DNA of 64,000 nucleotides, taken from the NCBI RefSeq assembly GCF_000413055.1, contig NZ_KE332518.1, positions 265,490 to 329,489 of the forward strand. Direction: 5' to 3'. Position numbers and translations under genes: made by a program. The stretch's first letter is position 1, and every line of letters starts with the position of its first letter. Below the pieces are notes generated by a model. It saw only the letters and a list, made by a program, of their open reading frames with translations, did no database searches and was not told the DNA's origin. This document shows positions 34,492-42,723 of this stretch, piece by piece. The stretch comes from Treponema maltophilum ATCC 51939 (GTDB lineage Bacteria; Spirochaetota; Spirochaetia; Treponematales; Treponemataceae).

Positions 34492-34764
34492 TCAGTCGCG
34501 CGGGCCGCGTCGGTTGTGCGAAAAAAGCGGCTCCATTTTATCTTCCAAATTGAATTTTCTTATAACGAATTTTACCGCTTTTTGATAGATAAAAATTCCG
34601 GAGATAATCGCGCCCAAAAACAAAAAGGGCAGGGCGGTTCCCAAATTTTCTTTAAAAATAAGGCCGCCTGCAACCGTAAATAAAACGAGCAAAATAAGAA
34701 TCAGCAAAATGTTGGCAATCGTCGCGGTTATAAGGAATACGATGGTCGTTTGTTTTTTTGTCAT
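34492..34764 (-). CDS. Small two-helix membrane protein downstream of lspA
   Basis: A 90-residue protein starting at the ATG that overlaps the lspA stop (ATGA), giving MTKKQTTIVF. Two hydrophobic segments (IATATIANILLILILLVLFT-like, and LGTALPFLFLGAIISGIFIY) are followed by a basic/acidic tail ending NRRGPRD. Translational coupling to lspA makes it a real gene. It has no recognised family. Confidence 0.65.
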   Translation of the reverse strand: MTKKQTTIVFLITATIANILLILILLVLFTVAGGLIFKENLGTALPFLFLGAIISGIFIYQKAVKFVIRKFNLEDKMEPLFSHNRRGPRD

Positions 34765-35309
34765 GCGTCTTCTCCTTTTGCTTTTGCGCCGGCGGCAAAA
34801 AAGGAAATCAAAAGCAAAATGCCGCAAATGACGACCGACATATCCGCTACGTTAAAAGTCGGCCAGCGGTCATAGCCCAATATGCCGAAAAACTTCACGT
34901 CTATAAAGTCGATAACGCCTTCCGCCCTGAAAAAGCGGTCGATCAAATTGCCGAACCCGCCGCCGACGATGCCGCAGATGCCCCAGCGCTGCAAGGGCGT
35001 AAAATCGTTCGACTTGAAATACAGCACCAAAATCAATACGAGGACAATCAAGGGCAAAAAGGCGAACACAAGCCGTCTGACCGGATGCGACAATCCGACG
35101 CCGATACTGAACGCGACGCCCGGATTATGCACGTGAATGATGCGCACGAGGTCGCCGAAAAAGCCGGCACCGACCGTATACGGCGGAATGTTTTGTACGA
35201 CAAGGTGTTTTGTTATTTGATCCGCCGCGATGACGGCGATTGTCAGCAGCAGCGGCACAAGCTTTTTGAATAAGGCTTTCTTGTCTTTTAATACGGAATC
35301 TTTTACCAT
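34761..35309 (-). CDS. lspA: Prolipoprotein signal peptidase (signal peptidase II)
   Basis: Aspartic membrane protease that removes signal peptides from prolipoproteins, important in a lipoprotein-rich spirochaete. The 182 residues have four helices. The motif AADQITKHLV lies in helix 1, HNPGVAFSIG follows it, and the catalytic Asp are in GGGFGNLIDRFFRAEGVIDFID and FNVADMSVV. I prefer the ATG at 35309 over the in-frame GTG at 35318, because TATAGT overlaps the GTG and ends 7 bp before the ATG. It is coupled to the small membrane protein downstream. Confidence 0.9.
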   Translation of the reverse strand: MVKDSVLKDKKALFKKLVPLLLTIAVIAADQITKHLVVQNIPPYTVGAGFFGDLVRIIHVHNPGVAFSIGVGLSHPVRRLVFAFLPLIVLVLILVLYFKSNDFTPLQRWGICGIVGGGFGNLIDRFFRAEGVIDFIDVKFFGILGYDRWPTFNVADMSVVICGILLLISFFAAGAKAKGEDA

Positions 35310-35316
35310 GACATTC

Positions 35317-35322
35317 ACTATA
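35317..35322 (-). promoter_or_regulatory. Leaderless -10 box of lspA
   Basis: TATAGT (35317-35322) ends 7 bp before the ATG at 35309. The hexamer 17 bp upstream is a poor -35. Confidence 0.45.
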
Positions 35323-35379
35323 GCATTTTTTTTACAAAACGCCTAGCGGGAAAGGATTCGGCATAAACGGAAAAGTGCC

Positions 35380-36147
35380 CTATAAGCCCGTGGGAACGTC
35401 GATAAAAACGGTTTCGATTCCAAGCTCTTTGCGCATTTTTTCGGCAAGCAGCGAAACGCCTACCGTTTCCGTTTGGTAGTGGCCGCCGGCTATAACGTTG
35501 ATGCGGTTTTCGAGCGCTTCGTGGTATTGTTCGTGTTCTATTTCGCCCGTGATAAAAACATCGGCGCCTTCGGCGATTGCTTGCGGCAAATCGCTCCCCG
35601 CGCCGCCTGAAATAATCGCGGCTTTTTTAATTTCTTTTGTGCCGAAGGGCAACAATGTGCGCACCTTTTCTCCGTTCGGGAACAATCGCCGCATGAGTTC
35701 ATCAAGATCGACCGGCTCTGAAAATTCGCCGAAAACGCCTATCGTCATGCCCTTCCACGTGCCGAAGGGGCGTAAGTCGTTCAGCCGTAAGCGGCGGGCA
35801 AGTCCGTAATTGTTCCCTACTTCTTCGTGTGCGTCCAGGGGCAAATGGGACGCGTACAAAGCGATGTCGTTGACGATGAGTTCTTTTATGCGCCGATAGT
35901 GGGCGCCGGTGAGTACCTGTTCGCGGTTCCAAAATATGCCGTGATGGACAACCAAAAGCCGGGCGCCGACAGCTGCGGTGCGCCGTATCGTTTCGGCGCA
36001 AGCGTCGACGGCAAAGGCCGCTTTTACGATTTGCGTTGCATCCGGCGCTTCGTTTTGTACCTGTATGCCGTTTTGCGAAGGGTCCTGTGCGTATGCGTCG
36101 GGATTCAAAACCGAACGAAACCATGTGTCGATTTCATGTAAGGTCAT
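35380..36147 (-). CDS. Nif3-like dinuclear metal centre protein
   Basis: A 255-residue protein of the Nif3/YbgI (DUF34) family, which forms toroidal hexamers with a two-metal site. Ligand motifs are VVHHGIFW, YASHLPLDAH, and the C-terminal AGGHYQTETVGV with the HxxxE pattern. FITGEIEHEQYHEA is also conserved. Enzymatic function is unresolved in the family; GTP cyclohydrolase-like claims exist. Its start overlaps the stop of the upstream membrane protein gene, so the two are coupled. Confidence 0.88.
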   Translation of the reverse strand: MTLHEIDTWFRSVLNPDAYAQDPSQNGIQVQNEAPDATQIVKAAFAVDACAETIRRTAAVGARLLVVHHGIFWNREQVLTGAHYRRIKELIVNDIALYASHLPLDAHEEVGNNYGLARRLRLNDLRPFGTWKGMTIGVFGEFSEPVDLDELMRRLFPNGEKVRTLLPFGTKEIKKAAIISGGAGSDLPQAIAEGADVFITGEIEHEQYHEALENRINVIAGGHYQTETVGVSLLAEKMRKELGIETVFIDVPTGL

Positions 36148-37343
36148 GGCAGCTTCTCCATATATGATTTAAGTGCGCCGGCAAAGCGGACGGGGCTTTG
36201 ATTTGTTTTTTCGGCGCGACGTGCGGCAAAAAAGCCGCCTATGTTTTTAAAATCCGTATAAAAGAGCGCGAGCGAATCGGACGGATTTACGAAAAGTAAA
36301 TCGGCCCTTTGAGCCGAATAGTAATCGGCCGCTTTTTTAAATTCCGCCGAAAGGGAAATTCCGGAGTTAAAAGTATCGGGTCGGCTCCCGGAGGGTGCAT
36401 TTTCAATGCCCTGCAGCGTTGAAGAATCGAAGATTCCCCGTACAAACGAAGGATATTTTGCGTACAGTTCTTTTGCGCATAAAAGCGAATCGCCTTCGGT
36501 TACCAGGACGACCGAGTCGGCATACTCGCCGGCCTTTATAAGAAGCGCTTCGGTTTCGGCCTCTTTTTGCACAAGCAAATCGGCTTTAACCGCGCCGAAA
36601 CGCTTTGGGTTTCGGTACAGACGGTGCAGGCTGAAGGCCTTTGTATAAAAGCGGTTAAAAAGCATTTTGTTCGGAGTGTTTTTTAAAAGGCTCGGTTCGT
36701 AAAAGTCACCGGTAAAAACGGTAATTCCCTGCATAGATGCGGCGCTTAAACGCAGCGCGGAATCGCCGCTGACGTTTTTTATGTCGGGCACAAAGACCGC
36801 TATGCGCTTTTTTTTCGGTGTCGAACCGGCAGTGCCGGCAGCGGTATTATTCCCGTCTGCAGCATTGTTGCCGCGCGGTTCGTACAGTGAGGTTATAAGG
36901 CTTGTGCGGCGAAAAAATTCCCGTTTAGGTACAAAGCCCCGGCTGAACGACCCCGTGTACAGCGTCCGCTGCGGCTCGGTCGGAGCCGGTTCCGGCCTCA
37001 AAACGAAGAGGGCGGCAAGCGCAAAGAGCACGACAATCGATTCGATAACGGCCGCAATGCGAAAGGTCATGCTGTAGCGGTCCACATACAGACGGCTGTT
37101 AAAACGCTGCAGAGCGCGGATATTGATCAGCAGCACCGACAGCGCAATTACCGTGATTGCCGCAAGTGCATACGACAGCCCGTACACGGCGATGAGCAGG
37201 AGCGCGAGAACGACGCTCAGCGGCGAAAGCGTAACGGTCGAATCCGCGTATGCGTGTTTTTTGAAAAACGGGCGGAACAGTACCGGCAAAAGCAGCAGCA
37301 GGACGGCTGCCTGTCCCAAAAATTCATCGGATAAACCCAGCAT
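36144..37343 (-). CDS. Membrane-anchored hypothetical protein
   Basis: A 399-residue protein with four predicted N-terminal helices (AAVLLLLLPVLF, LSVVLALLLIAVYGL, LAAITVIALSVLLI, VIESIVVLFALAALFVL) and an extracytoplasmic domain from about 120 onwards. That domain (KKRIAVFVPDIKNVSGDSAL, ADSVVLVTEGDSLLCAKELY) resembles alternating strand-helix Rossmann-like folds. I choose the second ATG (MLGLSDEF) because a -10 hexamer ends exactly 6 bp before it; the first ATG would overlap that box. It is coupled to the Nif3-like gene. Function unknown. Confidence 0.7.
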   Translation of the reverse strand: MLGLSDEFLGQAAVLLLLLPVLFRPFFKKHAYADSTVTLSPLSVVLALLLIAVYGLSYALAAITVIALSVLLINIRALQRFNSRLYVDRYSMTFRIAAVIESIVVLFALAALFVLRPEPAPTEPQRTLYTGSFSRGFVPKREFFRRTSLITSLYEPRGNNAADGNNTAAGTAGSTPKKKRIAVFVPDIKNVSGDSALRLSAASMQGITVFTGDFYEPSLLKNTPNKMLFNRFYTKAFSLHRLYRNPKRFGAVKADLLVQKEAETEALLIKAGEYADSVVLVTEGDSLLCAKELYAKYPSFVRGIFDSSTLQGIENAPSGSRPDTFNSGISLSAEFKKAADYYSAQRADLLFVNPSDSLALFYTDFKNIGGFFAARRAEKTNQSPVRFAGALKSYMEKLP

Positions 37344-37349
37344 TCGTCT

Positions 37350-37378
37350 ATCATAAATCAAAAGAAAAAATAGTACAA
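37350..37378 (-). promoter_or_regulatory. Leaderless promoter of the 36144-37343 gene
   Basis: TTGTAC (37373-37378), exact 17-bp spacer, TATGAT (37350-37355), 6 bp to the ATG at 37343. Confidence 0.72.
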
Positions 37379-37383
37379 CGGGC

Positions 37384-39036
37384 TTATTTTGTGCGCGTGA
37401 GGGCTTCGGAAATACTGTATGCGCGGTCGCCTATTTTTTCGATATTGCGCACCAAATCGATGTATAAAAGTTCGGCTTTAACGTCCGCGCCTTCTTCGAG
37501 CCGTTTACGCGCAACCTTTTTTAATTCTTTCCTGAACGAATCGATTTTGTTTTCGGTCTCCGCCGCTTGTGCCATTTCCTCGGGCGAAAGCGGGCGGTTT
37601 ATATGCGCGTTTACAAAGTTCAATAATTGTTCAACCAAATCCACGTAGGGCTGCAGTGCGTCCATATCGGCTTTGTCGAATTGCATGTTTTTTTCTATGC
37701 TGCGCTTTAAGTGAATGGCTATGCTGCAGCAATCGTCGGTAATATTTTCTATTTCGTCCACGATATGCAGCATGGCGGCAAGATTGTTGCGTTGGCGCTC
37801 GGTAACCGGCAGTTCCGTGCATTTGTACAGGTAGAGGGAAAGCTGCTCCTGCATTTGGTCGGCATATTCTTCGCGTTCTTCAATAAATTCCATTTGCTGC
37901 GAAATAAAGCGTTCGGTTCTGTCGGAAAAACCTTCCCGTATGCGCGCGAACATTGCAATCGCCAGCATGATCATATCCGAGATTTCTTTTTCGGCCCGTA
38001 TAATGTGCGGTTCTACGGATTCTTTTATACCGCTTGAAATAAAGTCCAAACGGTATTCACCGGGAATTTCGTTCGGCTCGGTTTTAATCAGCTTTTCGGT
38101 TAACAAGGCGATTTGTGAGGTAAAGGGTAAAAACAAAAGCGTGCTCAGCACGTTGAATAAGGTATGCAGCATGGCAACGTGGGAAGGCAGTGTCTGCATA
38201 ACCGTGCCCGGGGTAATAAAGTCGACGAGTGCCAATAGCGGCCGGAAAAAAATAAATGCGAGAATACTGCCGGCAACATTGAACAGCACGTGAACGAGGG
38301 CCGCGCGGCGCGCATTTGCCTTTGTGCCCATCGATGCCAATACCGCATCAATCGTAGAACCGATGTTGCATCCGAGCACCATTGCGGCCGCAAATTCCCA
38401 GTGCAAGACGCTGTTGCGGCACAGGGTTAAAATAACGGCCGTAGCCGCGCTCGACGAATGGATAATTGCCGTAATCAGCAAGCCGCCGAGCATTCCCAAG
38501 AGGATGCTTACCGTGCCGTTGTTTTGAAAAACGTTCAAAACAGCCGCGTTGTCCGCGCCGGGCGACAGCGCCGATAAAAAATCCAAGCCTAAAAAAAGCA
38601 GGCCGAAACCCATGAGCGCTTCGCCCGCGCTTTCTTTTTTGATTTTGCGTACGTATTTTATAAGGTAGCCGATACCGAAGACGGGGATGGCCGCGGCGGC
38701 AATGTTGAATTGAAAACCGAACAGAGCGACAATCCATGCGGTAACCGTTGTGCCGATGTTTGCGCCGAAGATAACGCCTACGGATTGCTGCAGCGTTATT
38801 AAACCCGCGTTGACGAACGACACGACCATAACGGTGGTGGCGCCGGACGATTGGATAATTATGGTAATAAGACAGCCGGTAAATACCGCGGCAAAACGGT
38901 TGCTTGTCATAACTGCCAAAAAACGGTGCAAGCTGTTTCCCGCGCTTTTTTGAATGCCCTCGCCGAGCATTTTCATGCCGTACATGAGCAGGGCAAGGCT
39001 GCCGGCAAGCTGAAATATAACCGTTACAATACGCAC
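37384..39036 (-). CDS. Na+/phosphate cotransporter family protein with C-terminal PhoU-like domain
   Basis: A 550-residue NptA/YjbB-type membrane protein. The two inverted Na/Pi repeats carry IIIQSSGATTVMVVSFVNAG near 60 and IIHSSSAATAVILTL near 195, the expected QSSS motifs (the first has a Gly). About nine helices span 1-310, and residues 340-550 form helical PhoU-like bundles (MLHIVDEIENITDDCCSIAI, DRAYSISEALTRTK). The start is GTG at 39036. TATGAT lies 10 bp upstream, leaving only a few leader bases. Phosphate as substrate is by family. Confidence 0.88.
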   Translation of the reverse strand: MRIVTVIFQLAGSLALLMYGMKMLGEGIQKSAGNSLHRFLAVMTSNRFAAVFTGCLITIIIQSSGATTVMVVSFVNAGLITLQQSVGVIFGANIGTTVTAWIVALFGFQFNIAAAAIPVFGIGYLIKYVRKIKKESAGEALMGFGLLFLGLDFLSALSPGADNAAVLNVFQNNGTVSILLGMLGGLLITAIIHSSSAATAVILTLCRNSVLHWEFAAAMVLGCNIGSTIDAVLASMGTKANARRAALVHVLFNVAGSILAFIFFRPLLALVDFITPGTVMQTLPSHVAMLHTLFNVLSTLLFLPFTSQIALLTEKLIKTEPNEIPGEYRLDFISSGIKESVEPHIIRAEKEISDMIMLAIAMFARIREGFSDRTERFISQQMEFIEEREEYADQMQEQLSLYLYKCTELPVTERQRNNLAAMLHIVDEIENITDDCCSIAIHLKRSIEKNMQFDKADMDALQPYVDLVEQLLNFVNAHINRPLSPEEMAQAAETENKIDSFRKELKKVARKRLEEGADVKAELLYIDLVRNIEKIGDRAYSISEALTRTK

Positions 39037-39136
39037 GATTCAGCCTATCATATTTCGGGCAAACCGGACAAGGCTTGATGACCTGAACGGGGTGACGGGC
39101 ATGATTTTGAACGGGAGCGGGGCAACCGGCACGATT

Positions 39137-39802
39137 TTATCTGTGTTCGGTAACGCCGTTGCGCTTACACAAATCGGCAATAAGGCACTGACTGCACAGC
39201 GGCTTGCGCGCGACGCACACGTAGCGACCGTGCAAAATAAGCCAGTGGTGGGCACGTCCTAAAAATTCGGCGGGAATGCATGCGAGAAGGTCTTGTTCCA
39301 CTTCGATCGGCGTTGTTCCCTCCGACAAGCCTATGCGCGGCGATATGCGCAAAAGGTGGGTGTCGACCGGCATCGTCGGTTCGGAATAGACGACGTTCAA
39401 AATGACGTTTGCGCTTTTGCGCCCGACGCCCGGCAGCCGTTGCAAATCTTCACGCGTGCGGGGCAGTTTGCCGTCAAACTCGTCAATCAACATGCGGCAC
39501 AAACCCATAACGTGCTTTGCCTTTGAGCGGTACAGACCGATTGTTTTAATGTACGCGATAAGGCCGTCTTCGCCGAGCGCCAAAATCTTTTCGGGCGTGT
39601 CCGCGATTTTATACAGAGGCTCGGTCGCCTTGTTTACGCTTTTATCGGTTGCCTGCGCCGAAAGCACGACCGACACCAAAAGCGTAAACGGATTTTGCGC
39701 TTTCAATTCCGTCGCGGGGGCGGGATTTTGCTTTTCGAAGCGCCGGAATACTTCGGTTATTTCTTCCGGCGTCAGTTTGCGGAAATCGTCAGGTGAGGGC
39801 AT
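39137..39802 (-). CDS. nth: Endonuclease III
   Basis: DNA glycosylase/AP lyase for oxidised pyrimidines. The 221 residues hold the helix-hairpin-helix LPGVGRKSA with catalytic K129, the second catalytic residue D147 in PVDTHLLR, and the [4Fe-4S] cysteines C196, C203, C206 and C212. It starts 14 bp inside the metK 3' end, so translation may be coupled. Identification is firm. Confidence 0.95.
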   Translation of the reverse strand: MPSPDDFRKLTPEEITEVFRRFEKQNPAPATELKAQNPFTLLVSVVLSAQATDKSVNKATEPLYKIADTPEKILALGEDGLIAYIKTIGLYRSKAKHVMGLCRMLIDEFDGKLPRTREDLQRLPGVGRKSANVILNVVYSEPTMPVDTHLLRISPRIGLSEGTTPIEVEQDLLACIPAEFLGRAHHWLILHGRYVCVARKPLCSQCLIADLCKRNGVTEHR

Positions 39803-40955
39803 TTTTTAATGCGTCCGTCTTATCGGTTTTTTCCCAGCTGAATTCTTTTCGTCCGAAATGGCCGTAGACGGCGGTCTTTTGATAAATCGGTTTTTTCAAA
39901 TCGAGCGTTTGTATGATGCCGGAAGGCGAGCAGTCGAACACCTTTGTTACCGCTTCGGCAAGTTTCGATTCGGGAACCTTGCCCGTGCCGAAGGTTTCAA
40001 CCATAACGGAAACGGGGAAGGGCACGCCGATTGCGTAGGCAAGCTGTACTTCGCAGCGTTCGGCCAATTTTGCCGCAACGATATTTTTGGCGATATAGCG
40101 CGCCATGTAGGCGCCCGATCGGTCTACTTTCGACGGGTCTTTACCGCTGAACGCTCCTCCTCCGTGGCGTCCCATGCCGCCGTAAGTGTCGACTATGATT
40201 TTCCGTCCGGTAAGCCCCGTATCTCCCGCCGGTCCTCCGATAACGAAGCGCCCCGTCGGATTTATGAAAAACTTCGTTTTTTTGTCCAACAAGCCGGAAC
40301 TTTCGAGCACCGGTTTGATGATTTCTTCGATAATACCTTCGCTTATCGTTTTGTATTTTACGTCGGGGCCGTGCTGGTGCGATACGACAACGCTGTCGAT
40401 TCGGACGGGTTTATGTCCCTCGTATTCGACGGTAACTTGACTTTTTGCATCGGGGCGCAGCCAATCAAAGGTACCGCTTTTGCGTACTTTTGACGCATGG
40501 CGCAATATTTTATGAGCGTACATAATGGGCGCCGGCATAAGTTCGCTTGTTTCCGTACAGGCAAAGCCGAACATCATTCCCTGATCTCCGGCCCCTTGCA
40601 GTCCTTTAAATTCCTTTAAGCCTTCGCCCGTCACGCCCTGATTGATGTCGGGCGATTGGGCGTGAATAATATTCAACACCGCCATCGAATCGCAGTCCAA
40701 ACCGTAGGCCGCATCGGTATAACCTATATCGCCCGCAATTTTTCGCGCAAGGGTCGGCACATCGACAAAGGTATGCGTCGTAATTTCTCCGCCGACCAAA
40801 ATCAGCGCCGTCGAAGCGAAGGTTTCGCATGCGACGTGGCTTTCCGGATCGTCCTTTAAGCACGCATCCAATACCGCATCCGAAATCTGATCGCACAATT
40901 TATCGGGATGGCCTTCTCCGACCGATTCCGACGTAAATAAATATTTTTCCGCCAT
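39789..40955 (-). CDS. metK: S-adenosylmethionine synthetase
   Basis: Makes SAM from methionine and ATP. The 388 residues begin at [24 protein letters not shown] lies 7 bp before this ATG and the upstream extension is unconserved. Motifs: [27 protein letters not shown] (ATP binding) and [16 protein letters not shown] (P-loop-like). It is followed by nth. The upstream 110 bp show an AAAATCGT/ACGATTTT stem and a CAGTATACTG palindrome but no recognisable SAM riboswitch. Confidence 0.96.
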   Translation of the reverse strand: MAEKYLFTSESVGEGHPDKLCDQISDAVLDACLKDDPESHVACETFASTALILVGGEITTHTFVDVPTLARKIAGDIGYTDAAYGLDCDSMAVLNIIHAQSPDINQGVTGEGLKEFKGLQGAGDQGMMFGFACTETSELMPAPIMYAHKILRHASKVRKSGTFDWLRPDAKSQVTVEYEGHKPVRIDSVVVSHQHGPDVKYKTISEGIIEEIIKPVLESSGLLDKKTKFFINPTGRFVIGGPAGDTGLTGRKIIVDTYGGMGRHGGGAFSGKDPSKVDRSGAYMARYIAKNIVAAKLAERCEVQLAYAIGVPFPVSVMVETFGTGKVPESKLAEAVTKVFDCSPSGIIQTLDLKKPIYQKTAVYGHFGRKEFSWEKTDKTDALKNALT

Positions 40956-41311
40956 AGATAACTCCTGTAAATCAAGTAAACACGTAAAATCGTAAAAAAA
41001 ACTACACAAAAACGATTTTTGCCAGTATACTGTATTTGAACTTTTTGGAAAAGGAGGAAGGGTTTAAAAATCGGACTTCCCTGTCCGATTTTTAACGCGA
41101 GTTTTTGCAAATCCTCCCGGCTTTGCAAAAACGTCGATTACCTACGGTTTTTCCGGCGTCCGTGCCGGAAAAATAGCTGTAAGGCGGGATTCTTAAGGGC
41201 GGTAGCCCTTAAGCGTTATTTGGAAAATGGAAGGGGTTTTAGGGGAAGGAAGAAACTTTTAGTCGCAAAAGTGTCTTCCTTCCCCTAAGAAAAACATTTT
41301 TAGGAGGACCT
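40956..41311. other. Divergent intergenic region with five consecutive hairpins
   Basis: A 356-bp region between metK (minus) and the CBM48 gene (plus). The metK-proximal third has a possible leader hairpin (AAAATCGT/ACGATTTT, about 40986-41019) and a CAGTATACTG palindrome. The remaining 225 bp are almost entirely inverted repeats, listed as the 41064-41288 array. No coding frame is supported. Confidence 0.7.
41064..41288 (+). repeat. Array of five perfect or near-perfect inverted repeats
   Basis: Stem 1: TTAAAAATCGGAC/GTCCGATTTTTAA (41064-41095), 13 bp. Stem 2: GTTTTTGCAAA/TTTGCAAAAAC (41101-41132), 11 bp. Stem 3: TTTTTCCGGC/GCCGGAAAAA (41148-41173), 10 bp. Stem 4: CTTAAGGGC/GCCCTTAAG (41192-41213), 9 bp. 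Stem 5: TTAGGGGAAGGAAGA/TCTTCCTTCCCCTAA plus ACTTTT/AAAAGT (41239-41288), 21 pairs with one mismatch. The array ends 14 bp before the AGGAGG of the CBM48 gene. Confidence 0.85.
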
Positions 41312-41620
41312 ATGGCACTGAAAAAAACATACGACAAAAGCGGAAAAAAATGCGGCGTTACGTTTTCGCTCGATGCGAAGGCCGCAGTCGGGGCGGAAAA
41401 GGTATGGCTGTGCGGCGACTTCAATAATTGGAGCACGGTCGAAACTCCGATGAAAAAACAAAAAAGCGGTGCTTTTTCCGTAAAACTCACGCTTGAAAGC
41501 GGCCGCGAATATCAATTCCGCTACCTTATCGACGGGAAAAAATGGGAAAACGATTGGAAAGCCGATAAATACGTTCCCGCCCCGTTTTCCGACGCCGAAA
41601 ATTCGGTTGTGTGCGTGTGA
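41312..41620 (+). CDS. Stand-alone CBM48/AMPK-type glycogen-binding protein
   Basis: A 102-residue protein that is a single beta-sandwich carbohydrate-binding module of the isoamylase N-terminal/AMPK-beta type. VWLCGDFNNWS and YQFRYLIDGKKWENDWKADK are the glucan-binding signatures with the expected Trp residues. AGGAGG lies 5 bp before the ATG. No enzyme domain is attached and no glycogen gene is adjacent, so it may act as an adaptor or storage-related protein. It is the only gene behind the five-hairpin array. Confidence 0.85.
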   Translation: MALKKTYDKSGKKCGVTFSLDAKAAVGAEKVWLCGDFNNWSTVETPMKKQKSGAFSVKLTLESGREYQFRYLIDGKKWENDWKADKYVPAPFSDAENSVVCV

Positions 41621-41625
41621 AACCG

Positions 41626-42663
41626 TCAGCGGATTGAAAATTCCTCGTTCAGTAAAAGGGCTTGCGTTTTAATCGAGTCGGTCGCGTCGATTGTTTTTTC
41701 GGTATCGATGCACAGTCCTTGCGTATTTATGCGGCGCAATAAATCCATGCCGCGTTCTTTACCCATAACGAATACGGCCGTGGCGAGCGCATCGGCGTCC
41801 ATTGAAGACTCGTTTACGATGGTTACCGACATAAGGCCGTTGTCGGCCGGATATCCCGTTTTGCAGTCTAAAAGATGGTGAAAAAGACGGCCTTCGTACA
41901 CAAAAAAGCGTTCATATACTCCCGACGTTACAACCGAAACATCCTTGACGCTTAAGGCGATAACCGGCGCCGCGGCCGAGTCAAAGGGATTTTTTATGCC
42001 GACCTTCCACGCTTCCTTTCCCTTTTTTTCGCCGACCGCATAGATGTTGCCGCCTAAATCGATAATGGCTCGCGGTATTTTCAGCTTTTTTATTAAAGCG
42101 GCAAGTTCGTCGGCGGCGAAACCCTTTGCGATACCGCCCAAATCGAGCGCCGTTCCTTTTACGGGCAGGTATACGGATTTTTCTTCTCCGTCTTCCGATA
42201 ACACAACCGAGCGCCAATCGCACAGCGCAAGCGCGCCCTCTATTTCTTCCTGCGACGGAAGGTGCGGAGCGTCGCTTCCGATGTTCCACAGCTTTACCAA
42301 AGCTCCCGAGGCCGGATTAAAGGCTCCGTCGGACAACTGCGCAATGTCGAGCGCACGCCGTATAACTTTAAACGTATCCTCGTGTACCGCAATTTTTTGC
42401 TCGCCTGAAGCCGCATTTATGCGCGCAATATCCGACGAGGGAATGTTCATGCTCATGTGCGCTTCTATTTGTTCAAGGCATTCGAACAGCGTATCGTAAT
42501 ATTTTTGTTTGCCGTATTCGAAAAGCTGAACCGTGCAGACGGTGCCGAGTACGGGGCGTGTTTGGGAAGGACTTATGTTCTTACTGCACGAGACAAGGCC
42601 CAAAGACAGAATAACTGCCGTGAGCGCGGCAAACGCCGCCGCGGTATGTATCGATTTATGCAT
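41626..42663 (-). CDS. apbE: ApbE/Ftp-type FAD:protein FMN transferase lipoprotein
   Basis: A 345-residue periplasmic lipoprotein. The signal peptide ends in the lipobox LVSC near residue 26. Family motifs are LDLGGIAKGFAAD, IDLGGNIYAVG, VTSGVYERFF, HHLLDCKTGYPADNG and DADALATAVFVMG, with Asp and Thr/Ser metal and FAD contacts. Members attach FMN to Rnf/Nqr subunits; the Treponema pallidum relative Ftp also hydrolyses FAD. No Rnf gene is nearby. The promoter is leaderless and shares its -35 area with the divergent cdaR promoter. Confidence 0.9.
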   Translation of the reverse strand: MHKSIHTAAAFAALTAVILSLGLVSCSKNISPSQTRPVLGTVCTVQLFEYGKQKYYDTLFECLEQIEAHMSMNIPSSDIARINAASGEQKIAVHEDTFKVIRRALDIAQLSDGAFNPASGALVKLWNIGSDAPHLPSQEEIEGALALCDWRSVVLSEDGEEKSVYLPVKGTALDLGGIAKGFAADELAALIKKLKIPRAIIDLGGNIYAVGEKKGKEAWKVGIKNPFDSAAAPVIALSVKDVSVVTSGVYERFFVYEGRLFHHLLDCKTGYPADNGLMSVTIVNESSMDADALATAVFVMGKERGMDLLRRINTQGLCIDTEKTIDATDSIKTQALLLNEEFSIR

Positions 42664-42669
42664 ATCCGT

Positions 42670-42698
42670 ACTATAGCGTTTTTTTTACTTTTATAAAA
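42670..42698 (-). promoter_or_regulatory. Leaderless promoter of apbE
   Basis: TTTTAT (42693-42698 on the minus strand), 17-bp spacer, TATAGT (42670-42675), 6 bp to the ATG at 42663. Confidence 0.5.
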
Positions 42699-42700
42699 GT
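42687..42700. promoter_or_regulatory. Palindrome shared by divergent apbE and cdaR promoters
   Basis: ACTTTTATAAAAGT is a perfect 14-bp palindrome placed so that each half supplies TTTTAT as the -35 of one of the two divergent genes. Confidence 0.6.
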
Positions 42701-42717
42701 GATTATACGGATATAAT
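42689..42717 (+). promoter_or_regulatory. Leaderless promoter of the CdaR-type regulator
   Basis: TTTTAT (42689-42694), 17-bp spacer, TATAAT (42712-42717), 6 bp to the ATG at 42724. A second TATAAT overlaps at 42717-42722. Confidence 0.55.
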
Positions 42718-42723
42718 ATAATC

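Noticed and set aside
40956-41060. SAM riboswitch upstream of metK
   Set aside because: I looked for the SAM-I or SAM-II layout and found only one short AAAATCGT stem and a small palindrome; no conserved core.
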